Origin: Alphaproteobacteria bacterium
GTDB taxonomy: Bacteria > Pseudomonadota > Alphaproteobacteria > UBA828
DNA length: 64,000 nucleotides
Direction: 5' to 3'
NCBI GenBank assembly: GCA_011523425.1
Contig: WTGU01000077.1
Location: 42,118 to 106,117 of the forward strand
Part shown: piece after piece, positions 7,989 through 19,369 of the stretch
Layout of the letters: every line of letters begins with the position of its first letter
Numbering within the stretch: position 1 is the stretch's first letter
Position numbers and translations under genes: made by a program
Notes under the pieces: model-generated
The model's input: the letters and a program-made list of their open reading frames with translations, nothing else
What the model was told of the DNA's origin: nothing
Database searches by the model: none

Positions 7989-8456
7989 TCAGCGCGCGCA
8001 CAGCGCGAACCGCCCCCCGCCCGTGGTCGGCACCACCTGGCAGGAAAATCCATCGCTCCGGCACTCGTTCAACGCGTCCACCTCCGCTGCCGATAGCGAG
8101 TTTCCTGTGCCTCCTACGAACAAGCATTGCCCCGCCGAATTCGTACCGTATGCGAGCGCTCCGCAGTCTACTGCGCCCGCATACGCCGAACCGAAAGTCA
8201 GGGTCGTCGAGCAGCCTCGGCCTCCGGCACGCCTGCACTCGTTTATTGCGGCCGATGTGGCGGACGCCTCGCTCGAATGATTGGCGACTATGTTGGCGTA
8301 ACGATCCCCGCACGTAGTACCAGTAGTACCTCCGTGGCTGGTCGCGATCGCGCCGTACTGCCCCGTTTCGAACAGGTCCAGGATACCGTTTCCGCCGCAC
8401 CCCGCGACGAGGGCCACGAGTGCGCCGGCAAGGGCGAGCTTCAGTGCGCGTTTCAT
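7989..8456 (-). CDS. DUF4189-like lipoprotein
   Basis: A 155-residue protein with a lipoprotein signal (MKRALKLALAGALVALVAGC, lipobox Cys20). The mature part looks like two Cys-containing repeats of the DUF4189 type: YGAIATSHGG...AAINECRRAGGRGCSTTLTF, then GALAYG...DALNECRSDGFSCQVV ending in FALCAR. The paired cysteines suggest disulphides in the periplasm. The ATG lies 5 bases after the stop of the upstream barrel gene, so the two form a small operon. The function of the domain is unknown. ATG 8456 is chosen for the lipobox and spacing. Confidence 0.82.
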   Translation of the reverse strand: MKRALKLALAGALVALVAGCGGNGILDLFETGQYGAIATSHGGTTGTTCGDRYANIVANHSSEASATSAAINECRRAGGRGCSTTLTFGSAYAGAVDCGALAYGTNSAGQCLFVGGTGNSLSAAEVDALNECRSDGFSCQVVPTTGGGRFALCAR

Positions 8457-8461
8457 CGTCT

Positions 8462-9625
8462 TCACTCGCTGTTTTCCGTTGAACGGTAAACGAACGATTT
8501 GGCGATCGGCTGCGCGGAAGAGGCCTCCCCGTCCGCTTCGTCGTCCTCGGCTCCGGGGGTCTTGCGCTCGATGACCTCGATCTGTCCGACATGGTCGACG
8601 GACTGCCAGATGGTGCCGGCATCGGCCTCGCGGGACGCCGGGTCGCGGCGGCCGAGGCCCTCCCAGCGCAGGTCCGAGCGGTCGAGGACGCCCAGCGGGA
8701 TCGAGACAGATGCGTGCAGCGCAACCGAATCGTCGCCCGCCCCCACGTCGTCCCAGCCGCCCTGCACCTCGAACCACGGATGCGGCTGCCAGCCGAGGCC
8801 GAGACGCGCCCGCTCCGCCCATGCGCCGGAGCCGTCCTGGCTCTCCCAGCGGCCGGCAGCGGCGCGCAGGTGGACGGTCGTGGTCAGGTCCGCGCTGTAG
8901 GCAAGCTCCGCCCCCGCGATCGCCCGCTCCTCGTAGCCATAGTGCCCGGGCCGCCAGTCGGTCGTCGGCATGTAGTAGGTGAGCGAGCCCTGGCCCCAGC
9001 GATCCAGGTACTCAAGCCCGGTCACCAGCCGCGCATGCCCCCGCTCGACGTTCTCCTGCACGAACATCGAGGCGCCGATGACCCCGTCGCCCGGCTCCTC
9101 GAAGAGCGCATGGCGGTGCACCGCGCCGAGGCGGATGTCGCTGCGCTGGAAGCCGCGCGCATCGCGCCACCGCGTCACCCCGTTCTGGACGAAGAAGGAG
9201 CGCGTCACCGCATCGCCCTCGACCGAGGAGAGCGCACTCAGGGGCAGGATCACGTCCAGGTCCGCGCTCAGCGTGCCGGTCGACGCGGTGAGGCCGAGCC
9301 GGCGGTCGATATGGAAGTGCTCGCCGAACTGCGCCTTGCCGTGGCGCTCGACGAGCTGCAGCGCGCTGTCGGCGAGCCTGGAGAACACCTGCTCGATGGC
9401 GCAGTCGGTGGCCGGGGTGACGTCGTCCTGCACGTACTGGAGGGTGCCGACGCAGTTCTCGACCCCGAACATGCCGATACCCCAGTCCCTGGGCACGGCG
9501 GCGTGCTCGTCGGCCTGGGCCGGCAGCGACCCGAGCGCGAGCGCCAGCGCCAGTGCGACAGCCAGGATGGGCAGGGGGCGGGGGAGCCGGTCTCGCAAGC
9601 GGCGGTTAGGGATCCGATCGCGCAT
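8462..9625 (-). CDS. inverse-autotransporter-type outer-membrane beta-barrel protein
   Basis: A 387-residue protein with a signal peptide (cleavage near LPAQA, residue 38). Its middle resembles the barrel of intimin/invasin-type inverse autotransporters: FFVQNGVTRW (the LF.Q.G strand), IGASMFVQENVERGHARLVT, LTYYMPTTDWRPG, and YGYEERAIAGAELAY (compare the YEERPA.G.D motif). A further strand-rich region continues to about residue 300. The tail of about 85 residues is acidic with no Ig-like passenger, so it may be a barrel without an exported arm. The downstream lipoprotein gene may encode its partner. Assignment is by motif recognition and is less certain than for the housekeeping genes. Confidence 0.68.
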   Translation of the reverse strand: MRDRIPNRRLRDRLPRPLPILAVALALALALGSLPAQADEHAAVPRDWGIGMFGVENCVGTLQYVQDDVTPATDCAIEQVFSRLADSALQLVERHGKAQFGEHFHIDRRLGLTASTGTLSADLDVILPLSALSSVEGDAVTRSFFVQNGVTRWRDARGFQRSDIRLGAVHRHALFEEPGDGVIGASMFVQENVERGHARLVTGLEYLDRWGQGSLTYYMPTTDWRPGHYGYEERAIAGAELAYSADLTTTVHLRAAAGRWESQDGSGAWAERARLGLGWQPHPWFEVQGGWDDVGAGDDSVALHASVSIPLGVLDRSDLRWEGLGRRDPASREADAGTIWQSVDHVGQIEVIERKTPGAEDDEADGEASSAQPIAKSFVYRSTENSE

Positions 9626-9817
9626 TGCACATCACCCGTGATCAACGGTATGCACTTTCGGCGAGCAGATCAATAAGCTTGTCGAATACCGCTCCTGCCT
9701 TACCCCCCTGATTTGGCTGAATTATCCGACTCTTCGATCGGCGGTATCTTGAGAATCGACGCGCAGATCGTCGAATTCGGCGTGGATTACGGCGCGGAGC
9801 GCGCCGCGTGATCGGGC
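9626..9817. other. intergenic region between secA end and barrel-protein gene
   Basis: This 192-base stretch is noticeably more A+T-rich than its surroundings. It probably holds the promoter of the barrel/lipoprotein operon on the minus strand. A 7-base-pair G+C hairpin (9790-9796 with 9800-9806) close to the secA stop could aid termination but lacks a T-run. No ORF is evident. Confidence 0.4.
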
Positions 9818-12682
<2,865 letters not shown>

Positions 12683-12838
12683 GGCGAGATCCCGACAGCC
12701 ACCGTCTGCCGCCGCCTGCTGCGACGCCAATGACCGAGAGATAGGGATGTGCCCCAGCCCTGTCAACGCGGCTTGCGGCCTTCTTCCCGGTCCGGGTGAG
12801 CGGTTATGGTGGGCGCCGTCTGCCATCAGGAGAGGTCG
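12683..12838. other. divergent promoter region secA / argJ
   Basis: This 156-base gap separates two divergent genes and must contain both promoters. The argJ ribosome-binding site AGGAGAGG lies at 12829-12836, just before its ATG. No operator palindrome is obvious. Confidence 0.5.
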
Positions 12839-14071
12839 ATGACCGCCCTATCGCCGCTTGCGCCCGCTCGCTTTCCCGACCTGCCGCCGGTCCCCGGCGT
12901 ACGCCTCGCCGCCGCCGAGGCGCAGCTCCGCTACCGGGGGCGCCCCGACCTGCTGCTGGCGTCGCTCACCCCGGAGACGGCCGCGGCGGGCGTGCTCACC
13001 CGATCCCGCACCGCAGCGCCCCCGGTCGCGTGGTGCCGGGCGTTGCTGGGCGAGGGACGCGGCGCCCGGGCGCTGGTGGTCAATGCCGGCAACGCCAATG
13101 CCGCGACCGGGGAGCCGGGCCACGCCGCCGTGCGCCGGACGGCGGAGGCGGCCGCCGCGCTCGCCGGCTGCGAGGCGCGGGAGGTCTACGTCTGCTCGAC
13201 CGGGGTGATCGGCGAGCAGCTCCCGGCCGAGAAGCTCGCCGCGGCGCTGCCGGCGCTCCACGCCCGCCTCGCGGACGGCGTCTGGGCGGAGGCAGCGGCC
13301 GCGATCATGACCACCGACACCTTCCCCAAGGGCGCGAGCGCCCGAGCCGAGATCGACGGCGTGCCGGTCACCATCGCCGGCATCGCCAAGGGCTCCGGCA
13401 TGATCGCGCCCGACATGGCCACCATGCTGGCCTTCGTCTTCACTGACGCGAACCTGCCGGCGGCCGCGCTCGGGCCCGCGCTCCGGCGCGGCGTCGGCCG
13501 CTCCTTCAACGCCATCACGGTGGACGGCGACACCTCCACCAACGACAGCTGCCTCCTCTTCGCTACCGGCGCTGCCCGCCACCGGCGCATCGCGCGGGCG
13601 AGCGATGCGCGCTTGCGCGGGTTCCGCGAGGCGCTGGAGGCGGTGCTGACCGATCTCGCGCTGCAGATCGCGCGGGACGGGGAAGGTGCCCAAAAGCTCG
13701 TCTCGATCGCCGTGCGTGGTGCGGAGACGGAAGCGGCGGCGCGCCGCCTCGGGCTCACCATCGCCAACTCGCCGCTGGTCAAGACGGCGATCGCCGGCGA
13801 GGACCCCAATTGGGGCCGCATCGTCGCGGCGGTTGGCAGGGCCGGGGTCTCCTTCGACCAGGGGAAGCTCGCGATCTGGATCGGCGGCGCGCGCGCGGCG
13901 CTGAGCGGCGCGGCCGACCCCGCCTTCGACGAGCCGGCGGCGGCGCGTCACATGAAGGGGCAGGAGGTGGAGATCGCCGTCGAGATCGGCTCAGGGCCCG
14001 GCAGCGCCACGGTCTGGACCTGCGACCTCACCCACGCCTATATCGACATCAATGCCGATTACCGCTCCTGA
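12839..14071 (+). CDS. argJ: bifunctional glutamate N-acetyltransferase / amino-acid acetyltransferase ArgJ
   Basis: A 410-residue enzyme that transfers acetyl groups from N-acetylornithine to glutamate in arginine synthesis. The self-cleavage site that makes the alpha and beta chains is clear: [16 protein letters not shown], with the nucleophilic Thr in [16 protein letters not shown] near residue 85 and EDPNWGRI near the C-terminal part are family signatures. ATG 12839 follows AGGAGAGG closely; an upstream in-frame ATG at 12806 has no such site. The mutT gene overlaps its 3' end, a pairing common in alphaproteobacteria. Confidence 0.97.
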   Translation: MTALSPLAPARFPDLPPVPGVRLAAAEAQLRYRGRPDLLLASLTPETAAAGVLTRSRTAAPPVAWCRALLGEGRGARALVVNAGNANAATGEPGHAAVRRTAEAAAALAGCEAREVYVCSTGVIGEQLPAEKLAAALPALHARLADGVWAEAAAAIMTTDTFPKGASARAEIDGVPVTIAGIAKGSGMIAPDMATMLAFVFTDANLPAAALGPALRRGVGRSFNAITVDGDTSTNDSCLLFATGAARHRRIARASDARLRGFREALEAVLTDLALQIARDGEGAQKLVSIAVRGAETEAAARRLGLTIANSPLVKTAIAGEDPNWGRIVAAVGRAGVSFDQGKLAIWIGGARAALSGAADPAFDEPAAARHMKGQEVEIAVEIGSGPGSATVWTCDLTHAYIDINADYRS

Positions 14072-14513
14072 GGGGCATCCGGAGGGGGCGTCCGCCGGCG
14101 ACCCCGAGGGGAAGACGCCGCTCGTCCTCGTGGCCGCGGCGGCGCTGGTCGATGCGGACGGCCGGGTGCTGCTGGCGCGCCGGCCCGCGGGCAAGACCAT
14201 GGCCGGGCTCTGGGAGTTCCCCGGCGGCAAGGTCGCGGTGGACGAGACGCCGGAGCGCGCGCTCATCCGCGAGCTCCGCGAGGAGCTCGGCATCGACGTC
14301 GAGCAGAGCTGCCTCGCGCCCTTGGCCTTCGCCTCTCACGGCTACGACGACTTCCACCTCCTCATGCCGCTTTACGTCTGCCGGATCTGGCACGGCACAG
14401 TCACGCCGAGGGAGGGGCAGGAGCTTCGCTGGGTGCGCCCGGCTCGGCTCGGCGACTATCCCATGCCGCCGGCGGATGCGCCGCTGATCCCGGTGCTGCG
14501 GGACCTGCTCTAA
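14052..14513 (+). CDS. mutT: 8-oxo-dGTP diphosphatase MutT (Nudix)
   Basis: A 153-residue Nudix hydrolase likely to remove oxidised guanine nucleotides from the pool. The Nudix box is complete: GGKVAVDETPERALIRELRE followed by ELGI. The LLARRPAGKTMAGLWEFPGG lead-in is characteristic of MutT. The first 20 or so residues are a variable extension. It overlaps the end of argJ by 20 bases in another frame. The product ends 3 bases before the next gene, so the three are probably co-transcribed. Confidence 0.92.
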   Translation: MPITAPEGHPEGASAGDPEGKTPLVLVAAAALVDADGRVLLARRPAGKTMAGLWEFPGGKVAVDETPERALIRELREELGIDVEQSCLAPLAFASHGYDDFHLLMPLYVCRIWHGTVTPREGQELRWVRPARLGDYPMPPADAPLIPVLRDLL

Positions 14514-14516
14514 TCC

Positions 14517-15626
14517 ATGAAGATCGCCGCCATCGACATCACCCGCCACCGCATCGCGCTCGACCCGCCCGTGCCGGTCTCGTGGGACAGCCGGCCGCGC
14601 GCGAGCTTCTCCGTCAGCATCGTTCGCGTCCGCACCGACGAGGGGCTGGAGGGCGTGGCCGCCGGCGACACCATGGGGGGCTTCGAAGAGCATGCGGACT
14701 TGTTCATCGGTCGGGACCCGCGCGAGATCGAGCGTCACCACGCCGTGCTCGACAATCTCTGCTTCCACCACGGGCGCTGGTGGCCGCTCGACATCGCGCT
14801 CTGGGACTTGCGCGGCAAGATCGAGGGCCGGCCGGTGTTCCGCCTGCTCGGCGGCAGCGACAACCGGGTGCGGGCCTACGCCTCGACCGCGCTCAGGCGT
14901 GACGAGGCCGCGAGCCGCGCGCTCGCGCAGGCGCTCGTTGCGCGCGGCTTCCGCGCCATCAAGCTGCGGCTCTCCACCGACGACTGGCGCCGGGACCTGG
15001 CCCGCGTCGCCGCGGTGCGCGACGCCGTCGGGTCCGACATCGAGCTGATGGTGGACTGCAACCAGGGCTGGCGCATGCCCTGGGACACCGCGCCCTCCTG
15101 GGAGCTCGCGACCGCGCGCGAGGTGGCGCTCGGGCTCGCCGAGCTCGACGTCTACTGGATGGAGGAGCCGCTGCATCGCGGCGACTACGCCGGCATGGCG
15201 GCGCTGCGCTGGGAGGCGGATATCAGGATCGCCGGCGGCGAGGTGACCCGCGAGGCCCACGAGTTCCGCACCCTGATCGAGCGCCGCTGCCTCGACGTGC
15301 TGCAGCCGGACTGCGTCTTCGTCGGCGGCATCACCGGGCTCGCGCGCATTGCTGAGGCGGCGCACCGGGCGGGTCTCATGTTCACGCCGCACACCTGGGG
15401 CAGCGGCTTGATCCTGCTGGCCAACGCGCATCTGACGGTGGGCGTCGGCGGCGGGCCCTGGCTTGAGTTCCCGTTCGACCCGCCCGACTGGGTGCCGGCG
15501 CGGCGCGACTTCTACTTGGCAGAGCCCATCGAGACCGACGGGGAGGGCTGGCTGGTGCTGCCGGATCGGCCCGGCCTCGGCGCGGTGCTCGACGAGGACG
15601 TCCTGCGCGAGACCCTGGTGCGCTGA
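14517..15626 (+). CDS. enolase-superfamily enzyme, mandelate racemase / muconate-lactonizing type
   Basis: A 369-residue TIM-barrel enzyme that abstracts the alpha-proton of a carboxylate. Visible catalytic elements are the second-strand KxR (Lys149-Leu-Arg151 in GFRAIKLRLS) and metal ligands Asp180 (MVDCNQGW), Glu217 (MEEPL) and Glu242 (IAGGE). The mandelate-racemase-type Asp265/His292 pair is also present (LQPDCVF, FTPHTWGSG). The pattern fits acid-sugar dehydratases or racemases of the MR subgroup; the substrate cannot be stated. The ATG is 3 bases after mutT, without its own clear ribosome-binding site. Confidence 0.88.
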   Translation: MKIAAIDITRHRIALDPPVPVSWDSRPRASFSVSIVRVRTDEGLEGVAAGDTMGGFEEHADLFIGRDPREIERHHAVLDNLCFHHGRWWPLDIALWDLRGKIEGRPVFRLLGGSDNRVRAYASTALRRDEAASRALAQALVARGFRAIKLRLSTDDWRRDLARVAAVRDAVGSDIELMVDCNQGWRMPWDTAPSWELATAREVALGLAELDVYWMEEPLHRGDYAGMAALRWEADIRIAGGEVTREAHEFRTLIERRCLDVLQPDCVFVGGITGLARIAEAAHRAGLMFTPHTWGSGLILLANAHLTVGVGGGPWLEFPFDPPDWVPARRDFYLAEPIETDGEGWLVLPDRPGLGAVLDEDVLRETLVR

Positions 15627-15728
15627 GCCGGTTGGTCCCCGCCGCCGCCGTCGTGCGCGGCGGGATGACAGACGGGCGCGCGCCGGCCATGATCCGCCAC
15701 CCCGTACACGACCGCCGAGGAGCCGACG

Positions 15729-17132
15729 GTGACCGATGATCTCTGCTTCACGCCCGCTACCGAACTGGCGCCGCTGATCCGCAGCAAGGCGCTCTCCCCG
15801 GTGGAGCTGATGGATGCCGTGCTCGCCCGTGTCGAGGCCTGCGAGCCCCGCGTCAACGCCTTCGCCACGCTCACCGCCGAGCGGGCGCGGGAGGCCGCCG
15901 GCCGCGCGGAGGACGCGCTCATGCGGGGCTGCGCCGAAGGCGCTCTCTTCGGCCTGCCGGTCACCATCAAGGACCTGACCGAGACCGCAGGGATTCCCAC
16001 CGAGCGCGGCTCGCACTCGCTGAAGGGCCATGTGCCGGAGGTGGACGCGCCCGTCATCGGCCGGTTGGAAGGAGCCGGCGCCATCGTCCTCGGCAAGACC
16101 ACCACGTCGGAGTTCGGCTGGTCGGGGGTGAGCCACAGCCCGCTCACCGGCATCACGTCGAACCCGTGGAAGGAGGGTTACAGCACGGGCGCCTCCTCGG
16201 CCGGCGCCGGCGCGGCCGCCGCAGCCGGCTACGGGCCGCTGCACCAGGGCTCGGACGGTGCCGGCTCGATCCGCATGCCGTCGCACTTCAGCGGCATCTT
16301 CGGCCTCAAGCCGACCTACGGGCGGGTGCCGAACTGGCCGGTGCCGAACAACGACCAGGTCTCCCATGTCGGGCCGATGACCCGCACGGTGGGCGATTCC
16401 GCGCTGATGCTGCAGGCGATGGCGGGCCCGCATGCATGGGATCACACCAGCCTGGAGGCGCCGCCGGCCGACTATCCGGCGCGGCTGGACGAGGGCATCG
16501 CCGGCCTCAGGGTCGCCTACAGCCCCGACCTCGGCCACGCCAGGGTCGACGACGAGGTCGCGGCGCTGGTCAAGGACGCCGCCGAGGCGTTCGAGGGCCT
16601 GGGGTGTGCGGTGGAGAGCCCCGCGCTCCCCTTCGGCCCCGAGGGGCCGGAGATCATCCGCCTGCTCTGGCCGATCCACCTCCACGCCTACCGCCCGCTG
16701 CTCGCGGAGTTCGAGGACCGCATGGATCCGGGCCTCGTCGCCTGCATCCGTGCGGCCGACGGAATCAGCGGCGCGACGTACCTGGAGACGCGCGCGCGCA
16801 AGCTGGCCTACGTGGAGGCGGTGCACCGCTTCTTCGAGGACTGGGACCTGCTGCTCACGCCCGCCGTCTCGGTGCCCGCGTTCCCGGCCGAGCGGCTCCA
16901 GCCCGCGCACTGGCCCGCCCATCCCTGGGACTGGATCATGTGGGCCGAGTTCTCCTATCCCTTCAACTTCAGCCAGAATCCCGCCGCTTCCGTGCCCTGC
17001 GGCTTCACCGACGCGGGCCTCCCGGTGGGGCTGCAGATCGTCGGCAGGCGCTTCGCCGATCTCACCGTGCTGCAGGCGGCGCGTGCCTTCGAGCAGGCGC
17101 GGCCCTGGGCGGACCGTCGCCCGACGCTCTGA
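15729..17132 (+). CDS. amidase (amidase-signature family)
   Basis: A 467-residue Ser-cisSer-Lys hydrolase. Lys81 lies in VTIKDLTETAG, the cis-Ser in YSTGASSAGAGAAA (156/157), and the nucleophile Ser180 in GSDGAGSIRMP. The following HFSGIFGLKPTYGRVP is the usual extension of the signature. Family members hydrolyse carboxamides, including aryl and heterocyclic acetamides, carbamoyl compounds and Glu-tRNA amides; the diverged C-terminus argues against GatA. The start is a GTG; the 102-base gap after the previous gene leaves room for a promoter. It lies upstream of the hydantoinase-type genes and might work with them, but nothing proves this. Confidence 0.9.
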   Translation: MTDDLCFTPATELAPLIRSKALSPVELMDAVLARVEACEPRVNAFATLTAERAREAAGRAEDALMRGCAEGALFGLPVTIKDLTETAGIPTERGSHSLKGHVPEVDAPVIGRLEGAGAIVLGKTTTSEFGWSGVSHSPLTGITSNPWKEGYSTGASSAGAGAAAAAGYGPLHQGSDGAGSIRMPSHFSGIFGLKPTYGRVPNWPVPNNDQVSHVGPMTRTVGDSALMLQAMAGPHAWDHTSLEAPPADYPARLDEGIAGLRVAYSPDLGHARVDDEVAALVKDAAEAFEGLGCAVESPALPFGPEGPEIIRLLWPIHLHAYRPLLAEFEDRMDPGLVACIRAADGISGATYLETRARKLAYVEAVHRFFEDWDLLLTPAVSVPAFPAERLQPAHWPAHPWDWIMWAEFSYPFNFSQNPAASVPCGFTDAGLPVGLQIVGRRFADLTVLQAARAFEQARPWADRRPTL

Positions 17133-17353
17133 TCCGGGGAGACGGCGCCGGGGCGCCTATCGGACCTGCGATGCCGCTGCGCCGGCGGCGCGACGATTTC
17201 CTGTTGACAGCCGGCGCTGCGTCGGCCACGTTTATCGACTAACAAAAAGAGATTGCGTAAATCGCAAGTCTGATGCCGCGTGCGGCACGCGAGGGGGATG
17301 GCTGCGAAGGCCGGCGGGCGGCAGCCTGACACCCGGCATCCGGAGGCAGCGTC
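17133..17353 (+). other. leader region of the hyuA operon
   Basis: This 221-base region precedes the long catabolic gene run and should hold its promoter. It contains a TTGACA (17204-17209) without a well-spaced -10, an A-rich patch at 17241-17252, and two adjacent inverted repeats listed separately. No ORF is convincing. Confidence 0.45.
17253..17287. promoter_or_regulatory. two adjacent inverted repeats in hyuA leader (candidate operator)
   Basis: The first repeat is TTGCG-5-CGCAA (17253-17267), with a TAAAT centre. Seven bases later comes a perfect 14-base palindrome TGCCGCGTGCGGCA (17274-17287). They lie 67-100 bases before the hyuA start, where a repressor or activator site would be expected. 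The IclR-family regulator encoded at 25541 is the only regulator in this cluster and is the obvious candidate ligand. The symmetry is seen; the function is inferred. Confidence 0.45.
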
Positions 17354-19369
17354 ATGCCGAAGGGATGGCAGGTCGGGATTGATGTCGGCGGCACGTTCAC
17401 CGACGTGATCGCCGTGAGCCGAGCGCATGGCGAGGTCCGCGTCGCCAAGGTCCCCTCCCGCAGCGATGACCGCATCGCCGGCCTGATGGCAGCGCTCGCT
17501 GCCGTCGATCTCGACTGGTCGGAGGTGGACGATCTGATCCACGGCACGACCATCGTCACCAATGCCATCGTCCAGGGCCAGCACGCCAGGGTCGCGCTGA
17601 TCGCCACCAAGGGGTTCTCGGACACGCTGGCGATCGGGCGCCAGAACCGGCGCCACCTCTACCGGCTCGACCTGCCGCCCAAGCTCCCGCCCCAGGTCCC
17701 CGCCGAGCGCCGCTTCGAGGTGACCGAGCGGCTTGACCATGAGGGCCGGGTGCTGGTCGCGCTGAACCCGGACTCGGTAGACGACGCCGTCGACAGCATC
17801 GCGGCGTGCGGCGCCGAGGCCGTCGCCGTCTCGCTCCTCCATGCTTACGCGAACCCCGCGCACGAGGAAGCGCTGGGTGCGCGGCTGCGGGCGCGGGTTC
17901 CTTACGTGGCGCTCTCGCACCGGGTGAACCCCGAGGCGCGGGAGTACGAGCGCACGGCGACGACGGCGCTCAGCGCCGGCGTTATGCCGCTGGCCGCGTC
18001 CTATCTCGACAAGCTGGAGGAGGCGAAGCCGGCGGGCTCCGGTCTGCATCTCTTCCATTCCGCCGGCGGCATGGCATCGCCCGCAGCGCTCCGCGACCTG
18101 CCCTTGGGCCTCGCTGCCTCCGGCCCCGCGGCAGGCGTCGCCGCCGCAGGCCGCATGGCGCGCGCGCTCGGGCTGGAACGCGCCATCAGCTTCGACATGG
18201 GTGGAACCACCACCGATGTCTGCCTGATTCTCGACGGCGAGGCGCAGATCGCGAGCGACCGCTCCCTCGGCGGACGGCCCCTGCGCCAGCCCATGGTGGC
18301 GGTGGAGTCCATCGGCGCGGGCGGCGGCTCCATCGCCCGGCTCGATCACGGCTCTCTCGCGGTCGGGCCGGAGAGCGCCGGCGCGGATCCGGGGCCGGCC
18401 TGCTACGCCAGGGGCGGCGACCGCCCCACGGTGACCGACGCCAATCTGGTGCTCGGCTACATGGACAAGGAGCGCGTTCTCGGCGGCGGCCTCAGCCTCG
18501 ATGCCGGCGCCGCCCACGACGCGCTGGCGCCGCTTGCCGCGGGCATGGAGATGGCCGTGGAGGGCGCCGCTCTGGGCGTCGTCAGGGTGGCCAACGCGGC
18601 CATGCTGCGCGCGCTGCGCCGGGTTACGGTGGAGCGCGGCGTGGACGGCCGCGGCTGCACGCTGCTCGCCTTCGGCGGCGCAGGCCCGATGCATGCGGTG
18701 GCGCTGGCGCGCGCCTTCTCCATCGCCGACGTGGTGGTTCCCGCCCACTCCAGCATCTTCTCCGCGCTCGGTTGCGTCGGCGCAGAGATGAGCTACGCGC
18801 AGCAGCGCACGCTGCGGATGGCGTCGGACGCCTGGGACGGAACGCGCGTCGACCGGGTGCGGCGGGAGCTGCGCACCGATCTCGCCGCGCCGCTCGCAGC
18901 CGCCGGCCATGACGAGGGTCAGCTTTCGGTGGAGGAGGTGGCATCGGTCCGCTACCGCGGCCAGAGCTACGCCATCGAGGTGGCGGATGCGTCCTTCGAC
19001 GACCCGGCCCGCCTGGGCCGCGCCTTCAGGGAGCGGCATCGGGCGCTCTACGGCTTCGCGACCGAGGAGCCGTGGGAGCTGGAATCGATCCGCATGCGCC
19101 TCGCTGCGCCCCGCAACGGCCTCGCCCATCCGCCCGCCGCCGCGGCCAACGAGGCGCCCGAGCCGGTCGAGACGCTGCCGTGCACGTTCGGGCCCGGCGC
19201 GCCGCTGCTGACGCCCCGCTACGACCGCGCCGGCCTCGGTCCCGACGTGCCGCTGGCGGGGCCCGTCATCGTCGACGACGCGTGGTCGACCGTCGTGGTG
19301 CCGCCGGGCGCCACGCTCACCGCCGATGCCGCCGGCCATCTCCACATCGCCACGGGAGCGGGCCAGTGA
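17354..19369 (+). CDS. hyuA: hydantoinase/oxoprolinase subunit A (HyuA)
   Basis: A 671-residue member of the ATP-dependent hydantoinase/5-oxoprolinase family. The N-terminal ASKHA phosphate motifs are clear: VGIDVGGTFTDVIAV (near residue 7), HGTTIVTNAIV (near 63) and SFDMGGTTTDVCLI (near 278). Enzymes of this type phosphorylate a cyclic amide or ketone and hydrolyse or carboxylate it together with subunit B (N-methylhydantoinase, 5-oxoprolinase, acetone or acetophenone carboxylase). Subunit B is encoded directly behind with a 4-base overlap. The substrate is not determined; a cyclic ureide fits the neighbourhood. Confidence 0.93.
   Translation: MPKGWQVGIDVGGTFTDVIAVSRAHGEVRVAKVPSRSDDRIAGLMAALAAVDLDWSEVDDLIHGTTIVTNAIVQGQHARVALIATKGFSDTLAIGRQNRRHLYRLDLPPKLPPQVPAERRFEVTERLDHEGRVLVALNPDSVDDAVDSIAACGAEAVAVSLLHAYANPAHEEALGARLRARVPYVALSHRVNPEAREYERTATTALSAGVMPLAASYLDKLEEAKPAGSGLHLFHSAGGMASPAALRDLPLGLAASGPAAGVAAAGRMARALGLERAISFDMGGTTTDVCLILDGEAQIASDRSLGGRPLRQPMVAVESIGAGGGSIARLDHGSLAVGPESAGADPGPACYARGGDRPTVTDANLVLGYMDKERVLGGGLSLDAGAAHDALAPLAAGMEMAVEGAALGVVRVANAAMLRALRRVTVERGVDGRGCTLLAFGGAGPMHAVALARAFSIADVVVPAHSSIFSALGCVGAEMSYAQQRTLRMASDAWDGTRVDRVRRELRTDLAAPLAAAGHDEGQLSVEEVASVRYRGQSYAIEVADASFDDPARLGRAFRERHRALYGFATEEPWELESIRMRLAAPRNGLAHPPAAAANEAPEPVETLPCTFGPGAPLLTPRYDRAGLGPDVPLAGPVIVDDAWSTVVVPPGATLTADAAGHLHIATGAGQ

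Noticed and set aside
14049..16922. A 957-codon minus-strand frame opposite mutT, the enolase-superfamily gene and the amidase
   Set aside because: It spans three confident genes on the other strand and has only biased composition.
15729..17132. GatA subunit of the Glu-tRNA amidotransferase
   Set aside because: No gatB or gatC is nearby and the C-terminal half differs from GatA; it is a general amidase.
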